From Akkermansiaceae bacterium UBA1315 (GTDB lineage: Bacteria > Verrucomicrobiota > Verrucomicrobiia > Verrucomicrobiales > Akkermansiaceae), in NCBI GenBank assembly GCA_002307065.1, contig DBTN01000040.1, forward strand, positions 62,308-90,460: 28,153 nucleotides of DNA, given 5' to 3'. Below, in pieces: positions 1-8,329 of this stretch (its first letter is position 1; every line of letters starts with the position of its first letter). The notes below the pieces were generated by a model, which saw nothing but the letters and a program-made list of their open reading frames with translations, searched no databases and was not told where the DNA came from. Both the position numbers and the translations under genes were made by a program.

Positions 1-109
1 CGTTGGCCCGACCGAAACGGGCGCGCCTATCCGTTAAAACGATCTTGCCCGCCAACGGGGGCAACATCGGTTCTTCATCTTGCTGCGCCAAAGGTGCATC
101 ACTCCTTAT

Positions 110-128
110 CCCAGGCCAGCGGCCTGGG
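110..128 (+). repeat. REP-like palindrome, copy 1
   Basis: The sequence CCCAGGCCAGCGGCCTGGG has 8-bp perfect arms (CCCAGGCC/GGCCTGGG) around AGC. It is the exact reverse complement of the copy at 264-282. Flanking bases share only short matches (CATTC), so the conserved unit is essentially the hairpin. This resembles REP/MITE-like extragenic palindromes that are scattered in many bacterial genomes. Confidence 0.6.
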
Positions 129-263
129 AAATTCATTCCGGAAATTCTCGGCACACCAATGGTGGGCGATACCGGTTTGGCGGCAACGTTCAGGAGTCGC
201 CGGTAAATTTATGCCGGATTTAATGAATTAGGAATCACAGCCCGTATCGATCAACGAATGTTA

Positions 264-282
264 CCCAGGCCGCTGGCCTGGG
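264..282 (-). repeat. REP-like palindrome, copy 2 (inverted)
   Basis: The sequence CCCAGGCCGCTGGCCTGGG is the exact reverse complement of the copy at 110-128, 135 bases away. Two inverted copies of a GC-rich hairpin in an intergenic space is the usual arrangement of REP-type elements. The pair could also act as a transcription barrier downstream of nadA, which is an inference. Confidence 0.6.
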
Positions 283-365
283 CTAATGGATCACGGACCG
301 TTGGCGCGAAGAACGGCTTTTACGAAATGCACTAACTGGCTCCAAATCGAAGCAAAATTCAGAGC

Positions 366-1304
366 TCACTTCGATTGCTCCAGCATCCGCAACAGGGGGG
401 CTTCGGCGCGTTTGCGGATGGATTCTTCCATTTCGACGCGGGGTTGTAGCGTGTCGAGGCAGTTGCGAAGTTTTTCCAAGGTGTTCATCTTCATATACCG
501 ACAATCCGCGCAGGCGCAGCGATCAGTCGGTCCGGCGATGAGATTTTTGTCCGGGCACTCTTTGCGCAACCGGTGGAGCATGCCACTTTCGGTAACGACG
601 ATGATGTTTTTCACCGGTGCGTTTTTGCAATAAGTGACCATTTTTTCGGTCGAACAAACTTCGTCGGCCAAAAGACGCACGGCTTGGGTGCACTCCGGAT
701 GGGCGACGACGAGGGCATCGGGAAATTCGGCTTTGATGCGCCCGATCGATTCGCGCGTGAACTCGACGTGGACGTAACACGAGCCTTGCCACAGGTCCAT
801 TTTGCGACCGGTTTGCTCCATGACCCACGCGCCGAGATTGGCGTCTGGGACGAAAAGAATCGGGCGGTCAACCGGGGCCTGGTTGACGATTTTCACCGCG
901 TTGCCGGAGGTGCAAATCACGTCACAGAGAGCTTTTACACCTGCGGAACAGTTGATGTAGGCGATGACGTAGTAATTTTTTTCGGCGTTTTGATTGAGAA
1001 ACGCTTCGAGTTGGTCAGCGGGGCAGGATTGTTCGAGCGAGCAACCGGCATCGGCGTCGGGGAGGACGACGATTTTCCCCGGGTTAACGATTTTTGCGGT
1101 TTCCGCCATGAAATGGACTCCGCAGAAAACGATCACGTCGGCATCCGTGTCTTTTGCTTGGTAAGCGAGCCCGAGTGAATCGCCCACGTAGTCGCCAAGG
1201 TCTTGAATGTCGCCGGACTGGTAATTGTGGACCAGAATCACGGCGTTTCGGGCCTTTTTGAGGGCGAGGATTTCCTCCTTGAGATCGAGGGCGACGGCGG
1301 ACAT
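366..1304 (-). CDS. nadA: Quinolinate synthase
   Basis: NadA condenses iminoaspartate with dihydroxyacetone phosphate to quinolinate in de novo NAD synthesis, using a [4Fe-4S] cluster. The 312-residue product fits the usual length of about 300-350. Visible motifs are HNYQ (H26-Q29), HFMAETAKI (64-72), AGCSLEQSCP with ligand C87, WQGSCYVH with C175, HPEC (201-204), and C262-A-C-x2-C267 followed by RYMKMNTLEKL. The spacing C87/C175/C262 matches the three cluster ligands of known NadA proteins. I chose ATG at 1304; the frame opens at a TTG at 1352, but those 16 residues lack family similarity. No Shine-Dalgarno sequence is evident. It is the last gene of a minus-strand run and lies 63 bp after the zinc-ribbon bactofilin. 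No functional link to the bactofilins is obvious, so sharing a transcript may be incidental. Confidence 0.95.
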   Translation of the reverse strand: MSAVALDLKEEILALKKARNAVILVHNYQSGDIQDLGDYVGDSLGLAYQAKDTDADVIVFCGVHFMAETAKIVNPGKIVVLPDADAGCSLEQSCPADQLEAFLNQNAEKNYYVIAYINCSAGVKALCDVICTSGNAVKIVNQAPVDRPILFVPDANLGAWVMEQTGRKMDLWQGSCYVHVEFTRESIGRIKAEFPDALVVAHPECTQAVRLLADEVCSTEKMVTYCKNAPVKNIIVVTESGMLHRLRKECPDKNLIAGPTDRCACADCRYMKMNTLEKLRNCLDTLQPRVEMEESIRKRAEAPLLRMLEQSK

Positions 1305-1367
1305 GCGCGGAGAGTTAAGGGAGGAGCGCGAACAATCAAGAGGAGAGGACAAAAAATGTCCGAGCGC

Positions 1368-2195
1368 TCAGGATTTCGGCGTCTGGACAATTTCGATCGT
1401 TCCGCTGTGTTGGGCTCCGGGTTTGACGACCAGGGAGGCGGCGCGGACGAGTCCTTGGAGCTGGGCCTGTTTTTCCAAAATGACGGAACCGGTGCACGAA
1501 AGCTGGCCGCGAACATTGCCGTCGATGTAGGCGCTGGTCGCCGAGACGGGATTGAGAAATTCGACTCGCGCGCCGCGTTCGACGCGCAGTTCGCGGCATT
1601 TCACTTTGCCGAGGATTTTTCCGTGGCTGCGGATGATGAAGTCGCCGGAGCAATCGACCGACCCGGAAAGCGATCCGAGCACGGTCAGGTTATGGCATTG
1701 GATCGTTCCCGAGGTGACGGAGCCGGTTTTTAAAATCGTGACGTCGCCGCGGGTCTGGATTCTCCGGTTCCAAGGTTCAGCGATTTCATAATCGCGCAGG
1801 CTAATGTAGCCGCTGCAGCGCGGGCACTGGCTCGATTGGGCTTCTGCGGTCGCGAAATAGGTGTGGCCGCAATTGAAGCAGGTGATTTGCCGCGGTGGTT
1901 TTTCGCGGAATAGAAAGCGAAGAAGCGGATTACGCTGAGCCGGTTTGGAGTCGGGGCGCCGGAAGGGTGCGAGCTTTTTAACGGGCGCCTGCTCCGGCAT
2001 CGGATCGGAGTCCTTGCGCGGAATGGCGAGTCGAGTCGCCGTGCGAGGCCGGATGATGGCGACTCCGTCTCGAACTTGATAGTTTGCACGACAGGACCGG
2101 CACTGTGTGGATACGACCAGTGCTGGCTCGAGTTGGACGTGTCCACATTCGGGACACGTCAATTCGATGCGATTTCGCTTCGGCTCATCGGCCAT
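1368..2195 (-). CDS. Bactofilin-family protein with two N-terminal zinc ribbons
   Basis: The 275-residue protein has three visible parts. Residues 14-35 carry a C-x2-C...C-x2-C zinc ribbon (C14, C17, C32, C35). Residues 106-127 carry a second one (C106, C109, C124, C127). From about residue 148 to the C-terminus there is a hydrophobic-glycine repeat pattern (GSVTSGTIQC, GSLSGSVDC, GKILGKVKC, GNVRGQLSC) typical of the bactofilin beta-helix, which polymerises into membrane-associated filaments. A basic, Pro-rich linker (about 50-103) separates the ribbons. The ATG at 2195 is used. It lies 41 bp after another bactofilin gene in the same direction, so the two may form a mixed filament or a filament plus adaptor. 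The zinc ribbons suggest binding to a protein or nucleic acid partner, which is inference. The fold assignment is firm; the function is not. Confidence 0.85.
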   Translation of the reverse strand: MADEPKRNRIELTCPECGHVQLEPALVVSTQCRSCRANYQVRDGVAIIRPRTATRLAIPRKDSDPMPEQAPVKKLAPFRRPDSKPAQRNPLLRFLFREKPPRQITCFNCGHTYFATAEAQSSQCPRCSGYISLRDYEIAEPWNRRIQTRGDVTILKTGSVTSGTIQCHNLTVLGSLSGSVDCSGDFIIRSHGKILGKVKCRELRVERGARVEFLNPVSATSAYIDGNVRGQLSCTGSVILEKQAQLQGLVRAASLVVKPGAQHSGTIEIVQTPKS

Positions 2196-2236
2196 GGCTT
2201 TGGAAAAACCCTGGACGAAGGGGAATCAATGGCGGC

Positions 2237-2797
2237 TCAGGATGCAGTGCCTGCGAGGGTGCCTTGTTTTGGAGCATCCGGCGAAACCGGTTTGGCTGGC
2301 TGGGAGAGCGCTTGGGCTGGGGTTCCGACGGTGGACTTACCGACGAAGATGGCACCGGCTTCAATCGAGAGCGTTTTCGCTTTGATGTCACCGACGACTT
2401 CCGCGCTGGCTTTCAGTTCGACTCGATCGGTGACGGTGAGGTTGCCATGAACCTTGCCGTAAACGACGACGGTTCCGGTTTTGATCTCAGCCTTGATGCG
2501 AGCGTTTTCACCGACGGTGAGGTTGCCTTCGGAAGTGATTTCACCTTCGATTTTTCCGTCGACGACCAAATCATTGGTGAACTTGACGGTGCCTTTGATT
2601 TCGACATCGGAGGAAAGGACGTTACGGGTTGCTCCGGCGGAAGGCCGGGCAGGTGCAGCGGCCGCTTGCGATTGAGCCGGAACGGCGTAGGAAGAGCTCG
2701 CGGCGGGCGCGGAGGATTCGGAGGGGCGAGTGTCCGGAGTGGTGGGAGCGGGTCTGTTCGACTCGCCGAGGTCTTGGCCAATTACTTTCTTAAACAC
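2237..2797 (-). CDS. Bactofilin (polymer-forming cytoskeletal protein)
   Basis: The product is about 186 residues from the GTG at 2797, which begins V/M-FKKVIGQDLGES. An Ala/Pro/Ser-rich disordered segment follows, then the bactofilin core: SSDVEIKGTVKFTNDL, DGKIEGEITSEGNLTVGE, ARIKAEIKTGTVVVYGKVHG, ASAEVVGDIKAKTLSIEAG. This right-handed beta-helix repeat assembles nucleotide-free filaments used in cell shape or polar organisation. The reading frame extends to 2968, but that extension overlaps the upstream TPR gene and has no bactofilin character, so I prefer the GTG start. A short Pro/Ala tail follows the core, as is common in the family. It sits between the TPR gene (49 bp upstream) and the zinc-ribbon bactofilin (41 bp downstream). 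The start codon is the least certain part. Confidence 0.88.
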   Translation of the reverse strand: MFKKVIGQDLGESNRPAPTTPDTRPSESSAPAASSSYAVPAQSQAAAAPARPSAGATRNVLSSDVEIKGTVKFTNDLVVDGKIEGEITSEGNLTVGENARIKAEIKTGTVVVYGKVHGNLTVTDRVELKASAEVVGDIKAKTLSIEAGAIFVGKSTVGTPAQALSQPAKPVSPDAPKQGTLAGTAS

Positions 2798-2846
2798 GGT
2801 AAATAAAGAGGAGCTTGAGGTTAAAAATGTCAAACTGAAATCCCGC

Positions 2847-3647
2847 TTATGGCTTAGGAACTTCAGGAGTTGCTTCGCCGGACGAGGCTGGGGTTTCGTT
2901 ACTGGAAGGAGGAATGAAATCTTGCACGGGAGGTGCGGAGAAAATAGGTGCCTCGGATTCGGTTGCATCGAGTTCCGGAGCGGGAGCAGGGGGCGGGGAG
3001 ATTTCCGTAGGGGCTTTTGCTTTCAGCAAGCTGAGGCGGCGCATGGCGGTTTCGGCGAAGCTGCTTTCGGGAAATTCGTTGCGGGCCTTTTGGTAAGAAG
3101 CTTCGGCCTTCGCCACGTCGCCGGAATCTTTCGCGAGATCGCCCAAGGAAATCAGTGCGTACGGAGCGAGGAAGCGGGCTTTTGGATCGTCGGCGATGGA
3201 TTGGTAGATCGCGGCGGCTTCGTCTTTTTTGCCTTGGCTGACGAGTTTTGAAGCGAGGCTGGCCTGAGCGGATGGGCGGGCGGGGTGATCCGGCTTGGAG
3301 TCGATGAAGCTTTTTAAAGTAGCGATCGCGTCGTCCTGTTGGCCTGCGGTCCACTGATTGGCGGCCAGAAGCACTTCGGCGCTACCGGCGGCGGCCGTGC
3401 CGGAATGTTCTTCCGTCACTTTTTTGAGCGAAGCGAGGTCGGTGGCGTGAGTGAGTGCTTCTCCGGCCGTTCTTTCACGGCTTTCGTCGATGCCGCGGTA
3501 AATGATAAGGCCGATCGCGCCGAGCACGAGTAGGACCGCAAGCAAGCCGATGGCCTTTTGGTGGCGGTCGAGAAACTGTTCAAAGGCACCGGTTGCGAGT
3601 GGCTCTTCGCCGAGCGCTGGGGAAGGTGGGAAGTTTTCAGGAGGCAT
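2847..3647 (-). CDS. Single-pass membrane TPR-like protein
   Basis: The 266-residue protein has a short cytoplasmic N-terminus, one membrane helix at about 32-50 (AIGLLAVLLVLGAIGLIIY), and helical-repeat sequence from about 60 to 205. TPR-like pairs include LLAANQWTAGQQDDAIATLK, ASKLVSQGKKDEAAAIYQ and LGDLAKDSGDVAKAEASYQ. The last 60 residues are Pro/Ala/Glu-rich and look disordered. The layout recalls YfgM-type TPR_21 proteins, which assist in envelope protein assembly. I chose the ATG at 3647 (MPPENFPP); the frame continues upstream to 3707 without family support. It is the first gene of the minus-strand run with two bactofilins, so a membrane anchor or scaffold for those filaments is plausible but inferred. 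Confidence 0.8.
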   Translation of the reverse strand: MPPENFPPSPALGEEPLATGAFEQFLDRHQKAIGLLAVLLVLGAIGLIIYRGIDESRERTAGEALTHATDLASLKKVTEEHSGTAAAGSAEVLLAANQWTAGQQDDAIATLKSFIDSKPDHPARPSAQASLASKLVSQGKKDEAAAIYQSIADDPKARFLAPYALISLGDLAKDSGDVAKAEASYQKARNEFPESSFAETAMRRLSLLKAKAPTEISPPPAPAPELDATESEAPIFSAPPVQDFIPPSSNETPASSGEATPEVPKP

Positions 3648-3729
3648 AAGATGGTCGGTGCGTTGCTGCGGAGAGACTGATGAAAGCGACGGGCGGAGTA
3701 AAATCAATCCGGAACTGCGCGAAGATGGA

Positions 3730-3770
3730 TATCGAACATCGAACGTACAACATTGAACATCGAAGTGAAG
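3730..3770 (-). repeat. GAACRTCGAAC-type dispersed repeat, copy 1
   Basis: The segment is built from degenerate 7-14-base units of the form GAACATCGAACGT and ends in CGAAGTGAAGA. Its reverse complement matches 3847-3887 closely, so copies 1 and 2 form an inverted pair around the palindrome at 3771-3810. Further copies lie on the far side of lpxB. Confidence 0.75.
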
Positions 3771-3810
3771 AGCGTCCGGAGTTCAAACTTTAGTTTGAAC
3801 TCCGGACGCT
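3771..3810. repeat. 40-bp near-perfect palindrome between divergent genes
   Basis: The two 19-base arms are perfectly complementary around a 2-base centre (TT); the arm starts AGCGTCCGGAGTTCAAAC. A short T run follows on the plus strand. It lies upstream of both the TPR gene and lpxB, so a terminator role makes little sense here. The sub-sequence AAACTAAAGTTTGAACTC occurs again at about 5197-5214 next to another repeat copy, so the palindrome is part of a dispersed repeat family. Confidence 0.8.
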
Positions 3811-3846
3811 TTTTATGGAAGCTTGGGCCTGAACCGGTTTGGAAAA

Positions 3847-3887
3847 TCTTCACTTCGACGTTCGATGTTTGACGTTCGACGTTCAAA
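3847..3887 (+). repeat. GAACRTCGAAC-type dispersed repeat, copy 2 (inverted)
   Basis: The segment starts TCTTCACTTCGACGTTCG and continues in degenerate TTCGACGTTCGATG units. It is the inverted partner of 3730-3770. Its plus-strand reading in the lpxB frame gives HFDVRCLTFDVQNS, the false N-terminal extension of that frame. Confidence 0.75.
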
Positions 3888-3904
3888 ATTCCTTCTTTTC
3901 TTCG

Positions 3905-5072
<1,168 letters not shown>

Positions 5073-5223
5073 CGGGTGAATGGAGAAGTTTGCTTCTGGT
5101 GACCGGACGGGCCCTTTCTCAACGCAGATAAAGAGGAATCCGAGTAATCCTCCTTAATCCGCGTACAAAAAAGGCTCGGGAGCCCCAGCGAAGAGCAAAC
5201 TAAAGTTTGAACTCCCTCAGATG
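5073..5223. other. Intergenic mosaic of repeat fragments
   Basis: No gene is visible. The segment contains a partial inverted repeat around 5130-5155 (AGAGGAAT...AATCCTCC) and the AAACTAAAGTTTGAACTC fragment at about 5197-5214, which is also found inside the palindrome at 3771-3810. It reads as repeat debris between copies 3 and 4. Confidence 0.5.
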
Positions 5224-5271
5224 CTCTTCACTTCGACGTTTCATGTTGGACGTTCGAGGTTCAATGTTCGC
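5224..5271 (+). repeat. GAACRTCGAAC-type dispersed repeat, copy 4
   Basis: Starts CTCTTCACTTCGACGTTTC and ends GTTCAATGTTCGCTG, in the orientation of copy 2. Copies 3 and 4 therefore form a second inverted pair downstream of lpxB, mirroring the pair upstream. Confidence 0.75.
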
Positions 5272-5324
5272 TGATCCCCGATTCCGGGTTGCCTTCCGGC
5301 GTGGAGTGTTTATTGAAGGCGGCG

Positions 5325-5534
5325 ATGAAATTTTCCCTGCTCCTTCTGGCCACTTGTGCGTTGATCGTTTCCTGCGAGCGCCATGAATTCGAAGGCCCAA
5401 ATGGCACGAAGCAACTTCACGAGCACGGCCATGCGGCTCATGATGACAAACATGACGCTCACGGTGAAGCCGGTCATGAGCACGACGATCATGAGCACGA
5501 GCACACCGAAGAAGCTCCGAAGCCAGCTCATTGA
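5325..5534 (+). CDS. Small histidine-rich lipoprotein
   Basis: The 69-residue product begins MKFSLLLLATCALIVSC, a lipoprotein signal peptide with lipobox IVS-C17. The mature part of about 53 residues starts CERHEFEGPNGTKQLHEHGH and has about 13 histidines mixed with Asp/Glu (HEHDDHEHEH). Such composition points to metal binding (Zn, Cu or Ni) at the envelope, which is inference from composition only. The frame opens at 5289, but the signal peptide fixes the start at the ATG at 5325. It stands alone between repeat regions, with a hairpin 20 bp after the stop. I do not recognise a named family. The signal peptide and composition make a real gene likely despite the size. Confidence 0.7.
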   Translation: MKFSLLLLATCALIVSCERHEFEGPNGTKQLHEHGHAAHDDKHDAHGEAGHEHDDHEHEHTEEAPKPAH

Positions 5535-5552
5535 TTCAACTGGTTCAAGGAG

Positions 5553-5572
5553 GGGCGATCTTTGAATCGCCC
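5553..5572 (+). terminator. Hairpin after the His-rich lipoprotein gene
   Basis: GGGCGAT and ATCGCCC arms (7 bp) enclose CTTTGA, followed by TGTTCTT. The T run is weak, so this may be a terminator or another dispersed hairpin; the core GGCGAT recurs in the hairpin at 5651-5675. Confidence 0.4.
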
Positions 5573-5650
5573 TGTTCTTAAAGAGCCGAACTGACGGCAC
5601 GAAGATCTCGCGGCCGTCCAGAGTTCACGCTTTAGCATGTCTCCAACAAA

Positions 5651-5675
5651 AGAGGGCGATTCGGAGATCGCCTCT
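5651..5675 (-). terminator. Hairpin at the end of the RibD-like gene
   Basis: GGCGAT (5655-5660) pairs with ATCGCC (5667-5672) around TCGGAG, with three more pairs beyond one bulged G. It lies 10 bp past the stop of the minus-strand reductase, so a termination role is plausible. No strong T run is present on the minus strand. Confidence 0.4.
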
Positions 5676-5684
5676 CCTTGTCGG

Positions 5685-6320
5685 CTAGCGCTTGCGTCGA
5701 TAAGTCAGAAAGCATTCGCCAATTTCCGGTCGGGCTTCGAAACGGCCGACTTCAAAACCGGTGGATTTCGGTAAAAAATCTCGCGGTATACCGGTGGTAG
5801 TCGGCGCTTTTTCTCCGCCGAAAATCGTATGCCCGGCGAGAGTGACGTGAAATTCATCGATCGCATCCATTTCCGCCAGGCTGCGAATCAGTTCGCCGCC
5901 GCCTTCGCAGTGCAGCGACTTCACCTGGTAGACGTCTGCCAGCGTTTCCAAAAAAGTCTCCAGGCTCATGCGATGGACGATGACGGGGGAAGTGCTTTCG
6001 AAACCGGTTGGCGGATCCGCGGGACCGGTGACGAGTAGATGGATTTCCCCGCCCGGCGTTGAGAAAATCGGGTGTTTTGGATCGATCCGGCCGGTTCGGG
6101 AAATGACGCATCGGAGGGGCGAGCGGCCTTTCGCCGTCATGGTCATTTGGTCTGCCTCCAGCGTTCCGCGGCCCACGAGGATGGCGTCGGCATTTTCGCG
6201 AAGCTCAAGGAACCGCGTGTGATCCTGTGGAGAGGTCCAGCCTGAGGGACGCTTTGAAACGGATGAAATTTTTCCGTCGGCGGAAATGGCGAGGTTCGTA
6301 GAAATTTTCGGGCGACGCAT
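5685..6320 (-). CDS. RibD C-terminal-domain (pyrimidine) reductase
   Basis: The 211-residue protein matches the RibD C-terminal / dihydrofolate-reductase-like fold, which reduces 5-amino-6-ribosylaminouracil 5'-phosphate with NADPH in riboflavin synthesis. Visible motifs are TNLAISADGKIS at the N-terminus, DAILVGRGTLEAD around residue 50, and LHCEGGGELIRSL with the conserved EGGG. A late IDEFHVTLAGHTIFGGEKAP segment is also typical. No deaminase domain is present, so it is a stand-alone reductase. I chose the ATG at 6320 (MRRPKISTNLAIS); the upstream extension to 6428 lacks similarity. It is divergent from the SLC13 transporter across 140 bp. No other rib gene is nearby, so the true substrate could be another pterin or pyrimidine. 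Confidence 0.85.
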   Translation of the reverse strand: MRRPKISTNLAISADGKISSVSKRPSGWTSPQDHTRFLELRENADAILVGRGTLEADQMTMTAKGRSPLRCVISRTGRIDPKHPIFSTPGGEIHLLVTGPADPPTGFESTSPVIVHRMSLETFLETLADVYQVKSLHCEGGGELIRSLAEMDAIDEFHVTLAGHTIFGGEKAPTTTGIPRDFLPKSTGFEVGRFEARPEIGECFLTYRRKR

Positions 6321-6460
6321 GGCGCATGGTGGGCTGGAACGGTGCGATCCACAAGTGAGCGATGAGGTGGATCGACCCTTACCCGGGCTCAACGAATCCG
6401 CCTTGCCAAAAAACCGCGTGGGGCTCATTGGAACGTCACCTCAAGCGGGGACTTTTTTTC

Positions 6461-8293
6461 ATGACGCCGGAGATCGCTCTCACACTACTGGTTATTCTCA
6501 TCACCCTCGTGGCATTTATCCGCGAATGGGCGGCTCCGGACGTTTTGGCACTATCGATTTTGTGTTTAGTGGTGGCGCTGGGTTTGGTGGATGTGCACGA
6601 CATGAGCGACGTTTTTCGGAACGAAGCGCCGTTGACGATCGCCGCGCTGTTCGTGATTGGCGGGGCATTGGAAAAATCGGGGGCAGTCGAGCATATCGGG
6701 CGTTTGCTGCGCGACCGGTTGTCGGGAAATACGCGCTGGGCGATTTTTGCCTTCTCGGCGGTGGCGGCGTTTTTCAGCGCGTGGATGAATAACACGGCGA
6801 TCGTGGCGATTTTGCTGCCGGTTACGCTGGGTTTCGCCCGATCAAAGGACATCGCCGCTTCGCGTTTGTTGATGCCGCTTTCGTATGCTTCGATCCTCGG
6901 TGGCTGCTGCACACTGATCGGAACTTCGACCAATCTTTTGGTGAATGGAACGTTGAAGGATCTGGGGGAAAAGCCGATGTCGATGTTCGAACTCGCGCCG
7001 CTCGGGATACCGTTGGCGATCGCCGGAATTGCGTATCTTGTCGCGTTCGGTCCGAGGTTGATTCCGGCCCGGTCTTCGATCACCGGCAGTTTGGAAATCG
7101 ATTATCGGACGTCGCCCCTGTATCATCTTTTGATTGGTGGAAATTCGGATCTGATCGGGAAAAAGCTGTCTGAAACCCCTTTGGCGGATCGCGAAGCAGG
7201 GATCCACGTGATGGAGGTCCGGCGGCGTGGGGCGCGGGTGATGGTGCCGCTTTCCAATCTCACCGTTGAGCGAAACGACCGGTTTTTGGTGGCTCTGCAT
7301 CGCCGCCGCGGCGGTACGGCAGATGCGGATACGTTGTTCGAACAAATCGGTGCGCAAACGCTTTCAACCGTCGATGGCATCGTTTCGGAACTGGTTGTGC
7401 GCGAGGAATCTTCCTTGCTCGGAAAAACACTGGCCGCGTCTGATTTCCGTCAGCGCTACAACTGCGTGGTGCTCGCCGTACATCGGAACGGGATCAATAT
7501 CACCAGCCGGATCGCCGAACTGCCGTTGGATTCGGGCGACACGCTTTTGGTCATCACGGCTTTGAATAACTTGGATTCGCTGGAAGCGACGCGCGATTTC
7601 GTTCTGACCGATTCTCCGGACGAACCGGTTGCGGAAACGCGGACGGTGAAACCGAAAAAGCACATTTATTTTTCTTGGGCAGCATTGATCGGCGTGGTGT
7701 TGGTCGCGACGGTGACGGATTTCCTGCACGGGATTTTTCCGGCGGTGCCGGCGATTCCGATTCATTACGCGGCGCTGGTGGGAGCACTGACCTTGCTGTG
7801 GCTGCGGATCGTTACGCCACGCGAAGCGTATGCGAGCGTCGATTGGCAAGTGTTGCTGATGCTTTACGGATTATTGGGCCTGGGAATGGCGATGCAGAAC
7901 ACCGGGACGGCGATCTATCTGGCGCGGGGCATTGTCGATATCACCGAGGGACTGGTGTCGCCGGAGCACCTGCCGCTGGCGTTGCTCTGGCTGATCTTTA
8001 TTCTGACGCTCGCTCTCACCGAAGTGCTGTCAAACAATGCGACTGCGGTGATGATGGTGCCGATCGTAGTCACCTTGGCCCACGAGCTGGGCGTCGATTC
8101 GCGGCCGTTTGTCATGGGAGTGGCCGTGGCTGCATCCACCGCATTCGCGCTGCCGATGGGTTACCAAACGCACATGATGATCTACGGGCCGGGCGGTTAT
8201 AAATTCACCGACTTCCTCCGAGTCGGCATTCCACTGAATCTGATCTGCTGGGTTGTGTCGTGTTTGCTGATCCCGCTGATCTGGCCGTTTTGA
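6461..8293 (+). CDS. SLC13/DASS-type anion transporter with two RCK_C domains
   Basis: The 610-residue inner-membrane protein has two hydrophobic halves separated by a soluble insert. The first half carries WMNNTAIVAILLP and GTSTNLLVNG; the second carries LSNNATAVMMVPIVV and a Gly-rich MGYQTHMMIYGPGGYKF tail. These are the paired SNT-type motifs that bind Na+ and anion in the divalent anion:Na+ symporter family. The insert at about 207-290 and 300-375 contains two RCK_C/TrkA-C-like repeats (SDLIGKKLSETPL..., SSLLGKTLAASDF...), a common regulatory addition in SLC13-type sulfate or dicarboxylate permeases. The substrate cannot be read from sequence; sulfate or a C4 acid is most likely. I chose the ATG at 6461 because the hydrophobic helix follows at once; the frame opens at 6362. 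It converges with the GcvR-like gene. Confidence 0.88.
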   Translation: MTPEIALTLLVILITLVAFIREWAAPDVLALSILCLVVALGLVDVHDMSDVFRNEAPLTIAALFVIGGALEKSGAVEHIGRLLRDRLSGNTRWAIFAFSAVAAFFSAWMNNTAIVAILLPVTLGFARSKDIAASRLLMPLSYASILGGCCTLIGTSTNLLVNGTLKDLGEKPMSMFELAPLGIPLAIAGIAYLVAFGPRLIPARSSITGSLEIDYRTSPLYHLLIGGNSDLIGKKLSETPLADREAGIHVMEVRRRGARVMVPLSNLTVERNDRFLVALHRRRGGTADADTLFEQIGAQTLSTVDGIVSELVVREESSLLGKTLAASDFRQRYNCVVLAVHRNGINITSRIAELPLDSGDTLLVITALNNLDSLEATRDFVLTDSPDEPVAETRTVKPKKHIYFSWAALIGVVLVATVTDFLHGIFPAVPAIPIHYAALVGALTLLWLRIVTPREAYASVDWQVLLMLYGLLGLGMAMQNTGTAIYLARGIVDITEGLVSPEHLPLALLWLIFILTLALTEVLSNNATAVMMVPIVVTLAHELGVDSRPFVMGVAVAASTAFALPMGYQTHMMIYGPGGYKFTDFLRVGIPLNLICWVVSCLLIPLIWPF

Positions 8294-8301
8294 TCAAGGA
8301 G

Positions 8302-8320
8302 TGTTGGCGTCTCGCCAACA
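8302..8320. terminator. Hairpin between convergent genes
   Basis: TGTTGGCG (8302-8309) pairs with CGCCAACA (8313-8320) around a 3-base loop. It sits in the 36-bp gap between the stop codons of the SLC13-type gene and the GcvR-like gene, the usual place for a bidirectional terminator, though T runs are lacking on both sides. Confidence 0.5.
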
Positions 8321-8329
8321 TGGGTTCGG

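Larger units (their letters stand above)
1..365. other. Non-coding region downstream of nadA with palindromic repeats
   Basis: No credible gene is present. A short open frame at 3-206 runs through a palindromic repeat and has no recognisable domain or start context. The region holds two inverted copies of a 19-bp palindrome, annotated separately. I see no clear U-tract terminator for nadA, whose stop codon is at 366-368. Confidence 0.6.

Noticed and set aside
3..206. Open frame of 67 codons at the left edge
   Set aside because: It crosses the palindrome at 110-128, has no recognisable domain and lies in a repeat-bearing intergenic region.
573..1178. 201-codon plus-strand frame
   Set aside because: It is the antisense shadow of nadA, whose product is unmistakable on the minus strand.
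2798..2968. Extended N-terminus of the bactofilin
   Set aside because: It overlaps the TPR gene by over 100 bases and has no bactofilin or other recognisable sequence.
3771..3810. Palindrome as a rho-independent terminator
   Set aside because: It has a strong stem and a short T run, but it lies upstream of two divergent genes, where no transcript should end; its core also recurs near 5197.
3730..3887. GAACRTCGAAC units as a CRISPR array
   Set aside because: The units are only about 7-14 bases and degenerate, there are no regular spacers, and no cas gene is near.
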